Shown here: in pieces, positions 8,667 through 16,281 of the stretch
Numbering within the stretch: the first letter of the stretch is position 1
Layout: the number at the start of each line of letters is the position of its first letter
Assembly (NCBI GenBank): GCA_046317855.1
Contig: JBKCVM010000034.1
Coordinates: 1 to 64,000 of the forward strand
Origin: CAIOHW01 sp046317855
GTDB taxonomy: Bacteria; Bdellovibrionota; UBA1018
Direction: 5' to 3'
DNA length: 64,000 bases
The notes under the pieces: generated by a model
Seen by the model: the letters and a program-made list of their open reading frames with translations, nothing else
Databases searched by the model: none
Told to the model about the DNA's origin: nothing
Program-made: the position numbers and the translations under genes

Positions 8667-9358
8667 GCCTTGAGCTAAAACGATTTAGAAAGGCCTTTTC
8701 AAACTTTGAATTGCGGGCCCATTTTTCTGTCGAGGATCGAGAGCGCTTGGTGCTTCGAGGTCCAAGCGGTTGCGGAAAAACCACTCTTTTTAGATTCATT
8801 GCTGGGCTTGACCATAGCCATCGCCATAGCCATAGCCATCGGATAAATGGAGAGCTTTGGCTGGATGGGCGAGAGATCACTGAGCTAGCTCCTGAGCAGC
8901 GCGAGATCGGGGTCGTTTTTCAGGAGCCTATTGTTTTTCCGGCACTGTCGTTAGTTGAGAACGCAGCTTTTGGATTGAAGGTCAGAGGAGTGCCTCGAGC
9001 GCAACGGCACGAAATCGTGCTGCCTTGGTTACGTCGTGTGGGATTGGGGGAGAGGTTGGATGTGGAGCCGGATCAGCTTTCTGGGGGAGAAAAGCAGAGG
9101 CTTTCTTTGGTGCGGGCGGTCGTCTGGAAGCCAAAAGCCTTGCTTTTGGATGAGCCTTTTTCAGCTTTAGATCCGGGTCTCAGGCAAGAGCTGGGGGAAA
9201 TTGTCATAGAGTTACATCAAAGCCTGACCGTTCCGCTTGTTTTGGTGACCCATGACCCGCAAGAGGCTTCAAGACTGGGAACCCGGGAACTTGACTGCCA
9301 GATTTTGGACGGTCCGGCAGGCTCGCATCACCGCATTCATGAGTGGGTCGTTCAGTAA
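8663..9358 (+). CDS. thiQ: thiamine ABC transporter, ATPase
   Basis: 231 residues from the ATG overlapping the thiP stop. Complete ABC ATPase: Walker A GPSGCGKTT near residue 35, Q-loop VFQEP, signature LSGGEKQRLSL, Walker B ALLLDEPFSALDP and switch His in VTHDPQEA. Just after the Walker A helix, where relatives have a short Pro/Gly turn, there is a histidine-rich stretch DHSHRHSHSHR encoded by a hexanucleotide repeat. The protein lacks a long C-terminal regulatory domain. A 36-codon reading frame in another phase continues past its stop. Confidence 0.88.
   Translation: MSLELKRFRKAFSNFELRAHFSVEDRERLVLRGPSGCGKTTLFRFIAGLDHSHRHSHSHRINGELWLDGREITELAPEQREIGVVFQEPIVFPALSLVENAAFGLKVRGVPRAQRHEIVLPWLRRVGLGERLDVEPDQLSGGEKQRLSLVRAVVWKPKALLLDEPFSALDPGLRQELGEIVIELHQSLTVPLVLVTHDPQEASRLGTRELDCQILDGPAGSHHRIHEWVVQ
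8812..8841 (+). repeat. five copies of hexanucleotide CCATMG inside thiQ
   Basis: CCATAG, CCATCG, CCATAG, CCATAG, CCATCG in tandem, in frame, encoding alternating His-Ser/His-Arg. The unit is a multiple of three, so slippage would change length without shifting frame. Confidence 0.85.
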
Positions 9359-9464
9359 ACAGGAGCAAATAGACGGCGTCATTGCGCGAGTCATTGACCT
9401 TGGCTTGGGCGCGCGACTAAATTCAGGACTCCACCTTTGGTTATTTTGAGGAGAACTCGCATCC

Positions 9465-10793
9465 ATGTCTGCAAGCACCCCTTCGTTCAAAAGTCTGAAA
9501 GCCCCGACCCAGGGCGGCCGCATCACTATCGAAAACGGAAAGCTCAAAGTCCCTAAGAATCCGGTCATCCCCTTCATTGAGGGGGATGGAACTGGGCCTG
9601 ACATCTGGCGGGCTTCGCAGATGGTCCTCGATGCAGCAGTGGCCAAGGCCTACAATGGAGATCGTAAGATCGAGTGGTTTGAAGTGTATGCGGGCGAAAA
9701 ATCTTTCACCCGGTTTAATGATTGGCTTCCAGAAGACACTTTAACCGCCCTTCGTCATTATCTCGTGTCGATTAAGGGCCCGCTCACGACTCCAGTGGGT
9801 GGGGGGATTCGTTCGCTCAACGTGGCTCTCCGGCAGATGCTGGATCTGTACGTTTGCTTGCGCCCGGTGCGCTGGTTTAAGGGGGTGCCTTCACCCGTCA
9901 AGCACCCTGAAAAAGTAGACATGTCGATCTTTCGTGAAAATTGCGAGGACATCTACGCTGGGATCGAGTTCGAAAGCGGCTCAGAGCAGGTCAAAAAAGT
10001 GCTCGCGTTCTTGAAAGAAGCTTTTCCAAAAGAGTACGGCAAAATTCGTTTCCCAGAGTCTTCTGGGATTGGCATCAAGCCCGTCTCGCGAGAGGGCACA
10101 GAGCGCCTTGTAAAGGCTGCAATCGAGTTTGCCATCCAGCAAAAGCGCAAGTCGGTTACCATTGTTCATAAGGGCAACATCATGAAGTTTACTGAAGGTG
10201 CTTTTATGAAGTGGGGTTATGAGCTCGCTGAGCGCGATTATGGTTCCAAAGTCTACACTTGGGCAAAGTGGGAGCGCACCAAGAAGGAAAAGGGAGAAGA
10301 AGCGGCAAACGCTGAAATGAAAGCTGAGCAGGCGGCAGGTAAAGTGATCATCAAGGATGCCATTGCCGACATCACCCTTCAGCAAGTGCTCACCCGGCCG
10401 GATGAATTTGACGTGATTGCCACTCTGAATTTGAACGGGGATTATCTGTCGGATGCTCTGGCTGCACAGGTGGGTGGCATCGGGATCGCTCCCGGAGGCA
10501 ATGTCAACTACGTCACGGGACATGCAGTTTTTGAAGCAACTCACGGTACAGCCCCAAAATACGCCAATCTGGATCGCGTGAACCCGGGCTCTGTCATTCT
10601 TTCAGGTGAGATGATGCTCCGTCACCTCGGGTGGAATGAAGCGGCTGATCTCATCATCAAAGGGATGGATGGCGCCATTGCGGCGAAGACCGTCACTTAC
10701 GACTTTGCCCGCTTGATGAAGCAAGAGGGCCAGGCTGGCGTGACCGAGGTAAAGTGCTCAGAGTTTGGTAAGGCAATGATTCAACACATGTAA
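9465..10793 (+). CDS. icd: isocitrate dehydrogenase, NADP-dependent type
   Basis: 442 residues. Oxidative decarboxylation of isocitrate to 2-oxoglutarate in the TCA cycle. PFIEGDGTGPDIW, the phosphorylatable-serine loop PVGGGIRSLNVALRQ (identical in pattern to the E. coli AceK site), DIYAGIEFESGS, the metal-binding block TLNLNGDYLSDALAAQVGG and GTAPKYA mark the bacterial homodimeric family. An insert rich in Lys/Glu/Ala lies between residues about 260 and 300. AGGAG lies 11 nt upstream of the ATG. mdh follows after 28 bp, so the two TCA genes probably form one unit. Confidence 0.97.
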   Translation: MSASTPSFKSLKAPTQGGRITIENGKLKVPKNPVIPFIEGDGTGPDIWRASQMVLDAAVAKAYNGDRKIEWFEVYAGEKSFTRFNDWLPEDTLTALRHYLVSIKGPLTTPVGGGIRSLNVALRQMLDLYVCLRPVRWFKGVPSPVKHPEKVDMSIFRENCEDIYAGIEFESGSEQVKKVLAFLKEAFPKEYGKIRFPESSGIGIKPVSREGTERLVKAAIEFAIQQKRKSVTIVHKGNIMKFTEGAFMKWGYELAERDYGSKVYTWAKWERTKKEKGEEAANAEMKAEQAAGKVIIKDAIADITLQQVLTRPDEFDVIATLNLNGDYLSDALAAQVGGIGIAPGGNVNYVTGHAVFEATHGTAPKYANLDRVNPGSVILSGEMMLRHLGWNEAADLIIKGMDGAIAAKTVTYDFARLMKQEGQAGVTEVKCSEFGKAMIQHM

Positions 10794-10821
10794 TTGGGCA
10801 ATAGACCCAGAGGAGCCCGCA

Positions 10822-11820
10822 ATGTCCAAAAAACCTGTCAGAGTTGCAGTTACCGGTGCCGCAGGCCAGATCGGCTATGCGCTTTTGTTCAAGATCGCTA
10901 GCGGAGAGATGCTGGGCAAGGACCAGCCCGTGATCCTTCAAATGCTGGAGCTTCCAGCGGCTCATAAAGCACTGGGCGGAGTGATGATGGAGCTTGAGGA
11001 TTGCGCTTTCCCGTTGCTTGCCGGAATGGTGGCGTCTGACGACCCCAATGTTGCTTTCAAAGATGCGGATGTCGTGTTGCTTGTGGGCGCCAAGCCTCGG
11101 GGGCCCGGAATGGAACGCAAAGATTTGCTGACTGAAAACGGCAAGATCTTTACTGTGCAAGGCGAGGCAATTGGAAAGCACGCCAGCCCAAACGTGAAAG
11201 TGCTGGTGGTGGGAAATCCCTGCAACACGAATTGCTACATCACCATGAAGACTGCACTGAAGCACGGGAGGCAGAAGCCTGAAAGCTTCACTGCGATGTT
11301 GAGACTTGATCACAATCGCGCACTCTCCCAGCTTGCAGCCAAGACTGGAAAAGCGGTTGGCGGCTTCAAAAAGATGATTGTTTGGGGAAATCATAGCCCC
11401 ACCATGGTTCCTGATTTTCGTTTTGCCACTGCAGACGGTCAGGCGGTGAAGTCCCTCGTTTCTCCAGGCGGTGACGAGACATGGAACAAGGAAACCTTCA
11501 TCCCAAAAGTGGGAAAGCGCGGAGCTGCGATCATCGAAGCGCGAGGTCTTTCATCGGCGGCCTCTGCAGCTAACGCAGCCATTGACCATATGCGCGACTG
11601 GTGGCTGGGCTCCAAAGGTGAGTGGGTGACGATGGGGGTTCCCAGTGACGGCTCTTACGGAATTCCTAAGGAAGTCATCTTTGGGTTTCCGTGCACTACT
11701 GAAAATGGTCAGTACAAGATCGTGCAGGGACTTGAGATGGATCCCTTCATAAAAGAGAAAGTAGCGGCCACCCTGAAGGAGCTTGAAGAAGAGCGCGCTG
11801 CAGTGGCTTCAATGGTTTGA
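10822..11820 (+). CDS. mdh: malate dehydrogenase
   Basis: 332 residues. Interconverts malate and oxaloacetate with NAD. This is the cytosolic-type family: VTGAAGQIGYALLFKIASG near residue 9, the KALGGVMMELEDCAFPL loop, VGNPCNTNCYI, the substrate Arg in RLDHNRALSQL and the catalytic His in WGNHSPTMVPDF. AGAGGAG lies 7 nt before the ATG. The next gene is convergent, 12 bp away, and I see no clear terminator between them. Confidence 0.97.
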   Translation: MSKKPVRVAVTGAAGQIGYALLFKIASGEMLGKDQPVILQMLELPAAHKALGGVMMELEDCAFPLLAGMVASDDPNVAFKDADVVLLVGAKPRGPGMERKDLLTENGKIFTVQGEAIGKHASPNVKVLVVGNPCNTNCYITMKTALKHGRQKPESFTAMLRLDHNRALSQLAAKTGKAVGGFKKMIVWGNHSPTMVPDFRFATADGQAVKSLVSPGGDETWNKETFIPKVGKRGAAIIEARGLSSAASAANAAIDHMRDWWLGSKGEWVTMGVPSDGSYGIPKEVIFGFPCTTENGQYKIVQGLEMDPFIKEKVAATLKELEEERAAVASMV

Positions 11821-11832
11821 GGTTCGAGCCTC

Positions 11833-12363
11833 TCAAAGAGACCAATTGATGAAGCCCCGTCGATCATGAAAATCTGGGCCTTTTTCTGGGTGTTGCAGGG
11901 CCCAATAGTTCATGGTGCCGTTCAGTGCTTGGGTCACGCTGGTTAAGTTGATTTGAAGTTTCTTGATCTCTGGGTCTAAGAAGAGACCGTTTTGTTTTGA
12001 GAACCGACCCCTGCAATGCCCCGGACCTGATTCAAACTCTTCGAGGCTCCAACCGTCAGATGGCTGTGGGGGCTGAGGAGTTCGGTAGTTTTCAAACTCG
12101 TACACGTTCCACAGTCCTGCAGGCGAGAGATTGAACTCGAGATAGCGTTCATTTTGAAGAGCGATGAAGGCCTCAAAGCAAGTGGACTTCCAGAGTTCAT
12201 GGACTCGGGAGCCCGGGGTGCTCACTCTTTTTTCTGGAACTCCCTGCAGTGGCCATTCTGCATCCCATGAAAACTCAAGCCGTACGCTCTGAAAGCGAAC
12301 TACCGAAATATGGGCTCCCAACGATCCAGAAAATGGGTTTGGAAAAAAAGGCCTAAGTTTCAT
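11833..12363 (-). CDS. DOMON-like (CBM9-related) domain protein
   Basis: 176 residues, essentially one domain. The block HELWKSTCFEAFIAL, YLEFNLSPAGLWNVYEFENYR and, near the end, NYWALQHPEKGPDFHDRRGF is the pattern of bacterial DOMON-like proteins related to carbohydrate-binding module 9. The function is unknown; DOMON domains can bind haem or sugars. No signal peptide is seen, so it is probably cytoplasmic. It is divergent from the large G8 gene and convergent with mdh. Confidence 0.75.
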   Translation of the reverse strand: MKLRPFFPNPFSGSLGAHISVVRFQSVRLEFSWDAEWPLQGVPEKRVSTPGSRVHELWKSTCFEAFIALQNERYLEFNLSPAGLWNVYEFENYRTPQPPQPSDGWSLEEFESGPGHCRGRFSKQNGLFLDPEIKKLQINLTSVTQALNGTMNYWALQHPEKGPDFHDRRGFINWSL

Positions 12364-12504
12364 GATTTAAGCATGTGCCGAGTGAAAGCCAACAGCAAGC
12401 ACACAGGTCGCGGCTGACACAGGGAAAGTGAGTTTAAGCGCAGGAGTCTAGGCGTCTCTGGGGATTGCCGATAGACTGAGAGACATGCTTGGGGTTGGCG
12501 CACG

Positions 12505-15500
12505 ATGAAATCGTTCTGTGATGCACTGAGGGTGATCGGTGTTGGGGCAAGTATTTCTTTTGCTCTTTGCGGCTCTGGCTGTGGGCAGAACTTTGTCCCT
12601 GTGATTAAAAGTGGCTCGGGCGGCGAATCGAGTAGCGATCCCACGAGTGGATCCGGATCAGGCGGGGGCAGCACTCCGACTTCGTTAAAAGCATTTGATG
12701 ATCAGCTAACAGTCAATGCCGGTCAGACGATCGATATCGATGTTCTGGGTAATGATCAGCGCCCTGCCAATGCAGCGATTGGACTGGACTGGCTCACCTC
12801 TACTGCAACGGGACAAGCCCAGATCGTGGGCGGTTTGATCCGCTTTACCGCTCCCAGCCAGTCGAGCGTTCGGTGTGGCCTGGGAGTGGCCGCTTCATCG
12901 CAATTTAGATACCAGTCTCAAAATCCTCTGACTCAGGAAACTTCTTTGGCTTCTGTGACGGTGCTGATTCGTTCGACCCAAGATTGTACCAGCGGTCCGC
13001 CTGCTCCTCCCATCCCGCCCTCTTTTGTGACGCGACCTGCTTATACTCCGGGCACAACTGGACTTTCCTGGTGCAACCCTTTGGCCTGGCCCCAGTACTC
13101 CAACCAGGTTCCTGCTGCCGGAGCAAACGTGATGATCAACCCTGGGCAGACGATCCGGCTGGATTGTAACACTGCAGAACTCGGAACCCTCCATATTCAC
13201 GGAGTGCTTGAAGTTCCTCAGACCGCAGATGTAATTTTGAGTGCAGCCTCCATTCATATCATGGGCTCAGGTGCACGGCTGCAGATTGGAAGCCACTCTG
13301 CTCCTTATCCTCGCACTCGAAAAGCAGTCATTGAACTGACCGGTGCGCGACCTGCTCACACTCTCAGGGCAGTAGATGGAGCACTCGATAATGACGGGGA
13401 TTCAAGAGCCATTCACGTCATGGAGCAGGGTCAGCTCGTTTTGGTAGGGGAGACACCTCCCGTTTTGGCGACCCGACTTGCGGAGAGTGCGCCTGCGGGA
13501 GCAACGCAGATCCGAGTGCGCGGTAATGTGACGCAAAATCCAGGGGGTTGGAGAGTAGGTGATCGCATTGCGATTGCTCACAATGACTTCTGGAGAGTGG
13601 GAACTCACGAGATTTTACGGATCGTGAATCCAGCGCCCTATTTTGACGGAGCCTCAACCACGATCAATTTTGTGAGCGAACGGGCAAATTTACCGTCAGG
13701 CAGCGGTCTGATGGCTGCTCGATTTGGAAGGCTCCAATATCCTCTCGATACTCCAATCACCGTGGACGGGGCATTGAGCGGGGTAGGGTACACTCCAGGA
13801 GTTTTTACACCTCCCAGCAGTCGTGTACCCAGTGTGCTGGATGAATCTCCTCATGTCATGCTGCTCAGCCGTGCGATCGTGATTCAAGCCAAAGATGATG
13901 CACTTTGGCGCGAACATCGTTGGGGTTTTCATACAATGGCCATGCATGCGGAACCTGGAGTGCAATTGGATCCGTACGCTGTGCCGACCTATATCTTAGA
14001 CGGAGTGGAGTTTCATAGGGGGGGCCAGGCTGGTACGATGGCGCGCTACCCGATTCATACCCACGTGTTGAGTTATCATCCTCAAGGTGGCACTTCGCCG
14101 TTCTACGATCGCATCAACCCTGCCGGCACGCCTACGCATATTGCTATTCAGAATAACTCGGTCTGGGAGAGTGCCAACCGCGCTATTACGATTCATGGCA
14201 CCTCTAACGTTCCTGTTAAGAACAACATGGTCGCTGATATTCTGGGGCACGCCATCTTTCTTGAGGACGGCTCCGAGACTCGAAATCAGATCATTGGAAA
14301 CGTGGTGATGGGTGTGAATCCCTGTGACCGACGAAGAGGTTTTTGGAGAGATGAAACCTATTCACACACGCAAAATCCTCCTCAAGCTCGCTGGACGCTC
14401 CCCGAGAAATCGAGCGTGGAGTGCCACATCAAGCAGCATGATCACTGGGGTGAAAATGGTTCGTCGGCTTTTTGGATCACTCATCCGGAGAACTGGGTCG
14501 AAAATAACGTTGCTTCAGGTGCCCGAGTCGGAATTTGGAATTCGTTTGCCAATCAAGTGTGGGGGCTTTCAGCCCAGTTGAATACGCGCGGGCCCGGGGG
14601 CGCGGTGATCAATCCTTCGCTAAGTCCAATGCTCTCGCAAAGAAACAACATCTCCTACGGCAACCTCACGTTTGGCTTGAGGACAGACGGATCGGTGATC
14701 AGCGAGGCAGGTGCGCTCGGGCTCGTCCAGTATGCTCCGGTCGAAAAGCCGCTGCTGCTGAACTACGCGCTGTTCAAGAATGATGTCGCTTACAGTAACC
14801 GTGTGAAAGAGCCCGTTTATCAAGGTTGGACAGTTGCAGATAATCGGTGGGGATTTGCAGGTGCCACAGGGTTTGGAGCCGAGTTGAAAGATCTTTTGAT
14901 TGTCGGGCGGTCCTTGCATCGCCAATATCCGATGGGCCTATTTAGTCCAGAGACGAATGATCTGGCTCGAGTCGGAATGTCGACTTACCACCACATGTTA
15001 GAAGCATTCAGGGTTGTGGCCATTAACTTTGAGCGAAGCCCTGTTGTAATGGGGCAGGGGATCGCATCCAACTCAACCTATGCGGGTGGCTTTTTTGGTG
15101 GGATTGATCTCTATCTTTGGCCCAGTAATCGAGTTTCTTTTCATAATACGCAGTTCAAGTTTATTAACTCTTTTCCTGGATTTCTGACGTTACCAGGTTG
15201 GTTCGATACGTTTGCTTCGGTTCCTAATCCGGGACAGAGCTCCAATGGTCGGTACTTTGGGCTGGGTTCGACCCAAGATGTTTACGGATATTTTTATCCA
15301 GAAAAACCTGGTCTTTGGCTGATGCCCGACGCTCCTTATTTTACTTACGGGCTCACTGAGTGTCCGTCTGATGTGGCGATTCAGCCTTCAGACTCGACTT
15401 GTGACTACAAACGGATTCAGGCTTTTCCTGGAGAGCGCTATCGAATTGCAACGCATCGGACTCCAGCTGGAATTGCGTTTGGCCTGGCAGATGGCCAAGA

Positions 15501-16164
15501 GGCATTTCCCAATTTTCGAAATCTTTACCGAAGATTGGCGACTTCAACGGTGAACGGCGTGCCGGGAGTGCCGCTGGGCGCAAGTACTTATATTCCCGCA
15601 ATGCCTCACCCGGTAGATGGTCGAAATCTTTCGCAACAGGACTTTCCTTTGAACACTCTCAGTCTTCAAGGGACTGATTTCACAGAAGTCATGGAAGGTG
15701 CTGCGGTCCGTTGGACGATGTACAATTCGAGCGGTGCTGAAGTGAGACCAGTGAGCTCTTTGAGAGTCAATCTTGAGGCGGCTGAGGCACTCCCTCCGGG
15801 GCGGCATGTGATTCTGGCGCTTCCTTGGGGTGGTGCAGCCCGTCCCGCGACCATTCGAATCGCACAAACGGGTTACTTATGGCAGGGCTGGGACGGCAAC
15901 ACTGCAGGGATGCCTGTAGGGTCTTGGCGGAGCCTGGACCAAAATGCGTCTTCGTTATTTGATTTTGTGGCTAACAACCCCGAGGGGCGAAAAGTTTTCT
16001 TTGATCCGCAAAATGGACTGATCTGGGTAAAGGTCATGGGCGGTCTTGCTCGGGGCTCTGCGTTGCAGAGCTGTTTGCAGCAGGCGGGGCCCGTCCCTAA
16101 TCAGGCAGGGATGAGTGAGCATTGCCTCCGTCCGGCGCTTGCACTCTCGATTTCTGCGATCTAA
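12505..16164 (+). CDS. large secreted G8-domain/beta-helix protein, CEMIP/TMEM2-like
   Basis: 1219 residues. A hydrophobic export signal ends CGSGC near residue 26 (imperfect lipobox), followed by a Gly/Ser-rich linker. Residues about 60-155 resemble a bacterial Ig/cadherin-type repeat (IDIDVLGNDQ). A G8 domain follows at about 186-282: LSWCNPLAWP, GANVMINPGQTI, LHIHGVLEV, GARLQIGS and a final ELTGAR. After that comes a long parallel beta-helix. Its segment RYPIHTH, then NRAITIHGTSNVPVKNN and LGHAIFLEDGSETRN, closely follows the animal hyaluronan-degrading proteins CEMIP and TMEM2. A role as extracellular polysaccharide-binding or -cleaving protein is inference. Confidence 0.82.
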   Translation: MKSFCDALRVIGVGASISFALCGSGCGQNFVPVIKSGSGGESSSDPTSGSGSGGGSTPTSLKAFDDQLTVNAGQTIDIDVLGNDQRPANAAIGLDWLTSTATGQAQIVGGLIRFTAPSQSSVRCGLGVAASSQFRYQSQNPLTQETSLASVTVLIRSTQDCTSGPPAPPIPPSFVTRPAYTPGTTGLSWCNPLAWPQYSNQVPAAGANVMINPGQTIRLDCNTAELGTLHIHGVLEVPQTADVILSAASIHIMGSGARLQIGSHSAPYPRTRKAVIELTGARPAHTLRAVDGALDNDGDSRAIHVMEQGQLVLVGETPPVLATRLAESAPAGATQIRVRGNVTQNPGGWRVGDRIAIAHNDFWRVGTHEILRIVNPAPYFDGASTTINFVSERANLPSGSGLMAARFGRLQYPLDTPITVDGALSGVGYTPGVFTPPSSRVPSVLDESPHVMLLSRAIVIQAKDDALWREHRWGFHTMAMHAEPGVQLDPYAVPTYILDGVEFHRGGQAGTMARYPIHTHVLSYHPQGGTSPFYDRINPAGTPTHIAIQNNSVWESANRAITIHGTSNVPVKNNMVADILGHAIFLEDGSETRNQIIGNVVMGVNPCDRRRGFWRDETYSHTQNPPQARWTLPEKSSVECHIKQHDHWGENGSSAFWITHPENWVENNVASGARVGIWNSFANQVWGLSAQLNTRGPGGAVINPSLSPMLSQRNNISYGNLTFGLRTDGSVISEAGALGLVQYAPVEKPLLLNYALFKNDVAYSNRVKEPVYQGWTVADNRWGFAGATGFGAELKDLLIVGRSLHRQYPMGLFSPETNDLARVGMSTYHHMLEAFRVVAINFERSPVVMGQGIASNSTYAGGFFGGIDLYLWPSNRVSFHNTQFKFINSFPGFLTLPGWFDTFASVPNPGQSSNGRYFGLGSTQDVYGYFYPEKPGLWLMPDAPYFTYGLTECPSDVAIQPSDSTCDYKRIQAFPGERYRIATHRTPAGIAFGLADGQEAFPNFRNLYRRLATSTVNGVPGVPLGASTYIPAMPHPVDGRNLSQQDFPLNTLSLQGTDFTEVMEGAAVRWTMYNSSGAEVRPVSSLRVNLEAAEALPPGRHVILALPWGGAARPATIRIAQTGYLWQGWDGNTAGMPVGSWRSLDQNASSLFDFVANNPEGRKVFFDPQNGLIWVKVMGGLARGSALQSCLQQAGPVPNQAGMSEHCLRPALALSISAI

Positions 16165-16281
16165 CCCCTCAGGCCTCCTGCGGCAAATTCTTCCCATTGG
16201 TGTCGCTCTAGCCAGGCTTTAAGCTTGCAGAATGGGTCTAGCGTTGCTGACTCGGGCCGCTGCTGTGCCGTTAGGAGCTTC

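Noticed and set aside
6118..9358. Iron(III) rather than thiamine ABC transporter
   Set aside because: The permease and ATPase would fit both, but the binding protein's RVLTYDSLAAPEGLG start and VVVGIDQTLW block follow ThiB. Not fully excluded.
9252..9449. Separate 65-residue gene overlapping the end of thiQ
   Set aside because: Most of it is the shadow of thiQ in another phase; only the last 36 codons are of any interest and are listed as a low-interest finding.
11817..11831. GAGGTTCGAGCCTC resembling a tRNA T-arm
   Set aside because: Only 12 bp separate the two flanking genes and no acceptor, D or anticodon stem is present.
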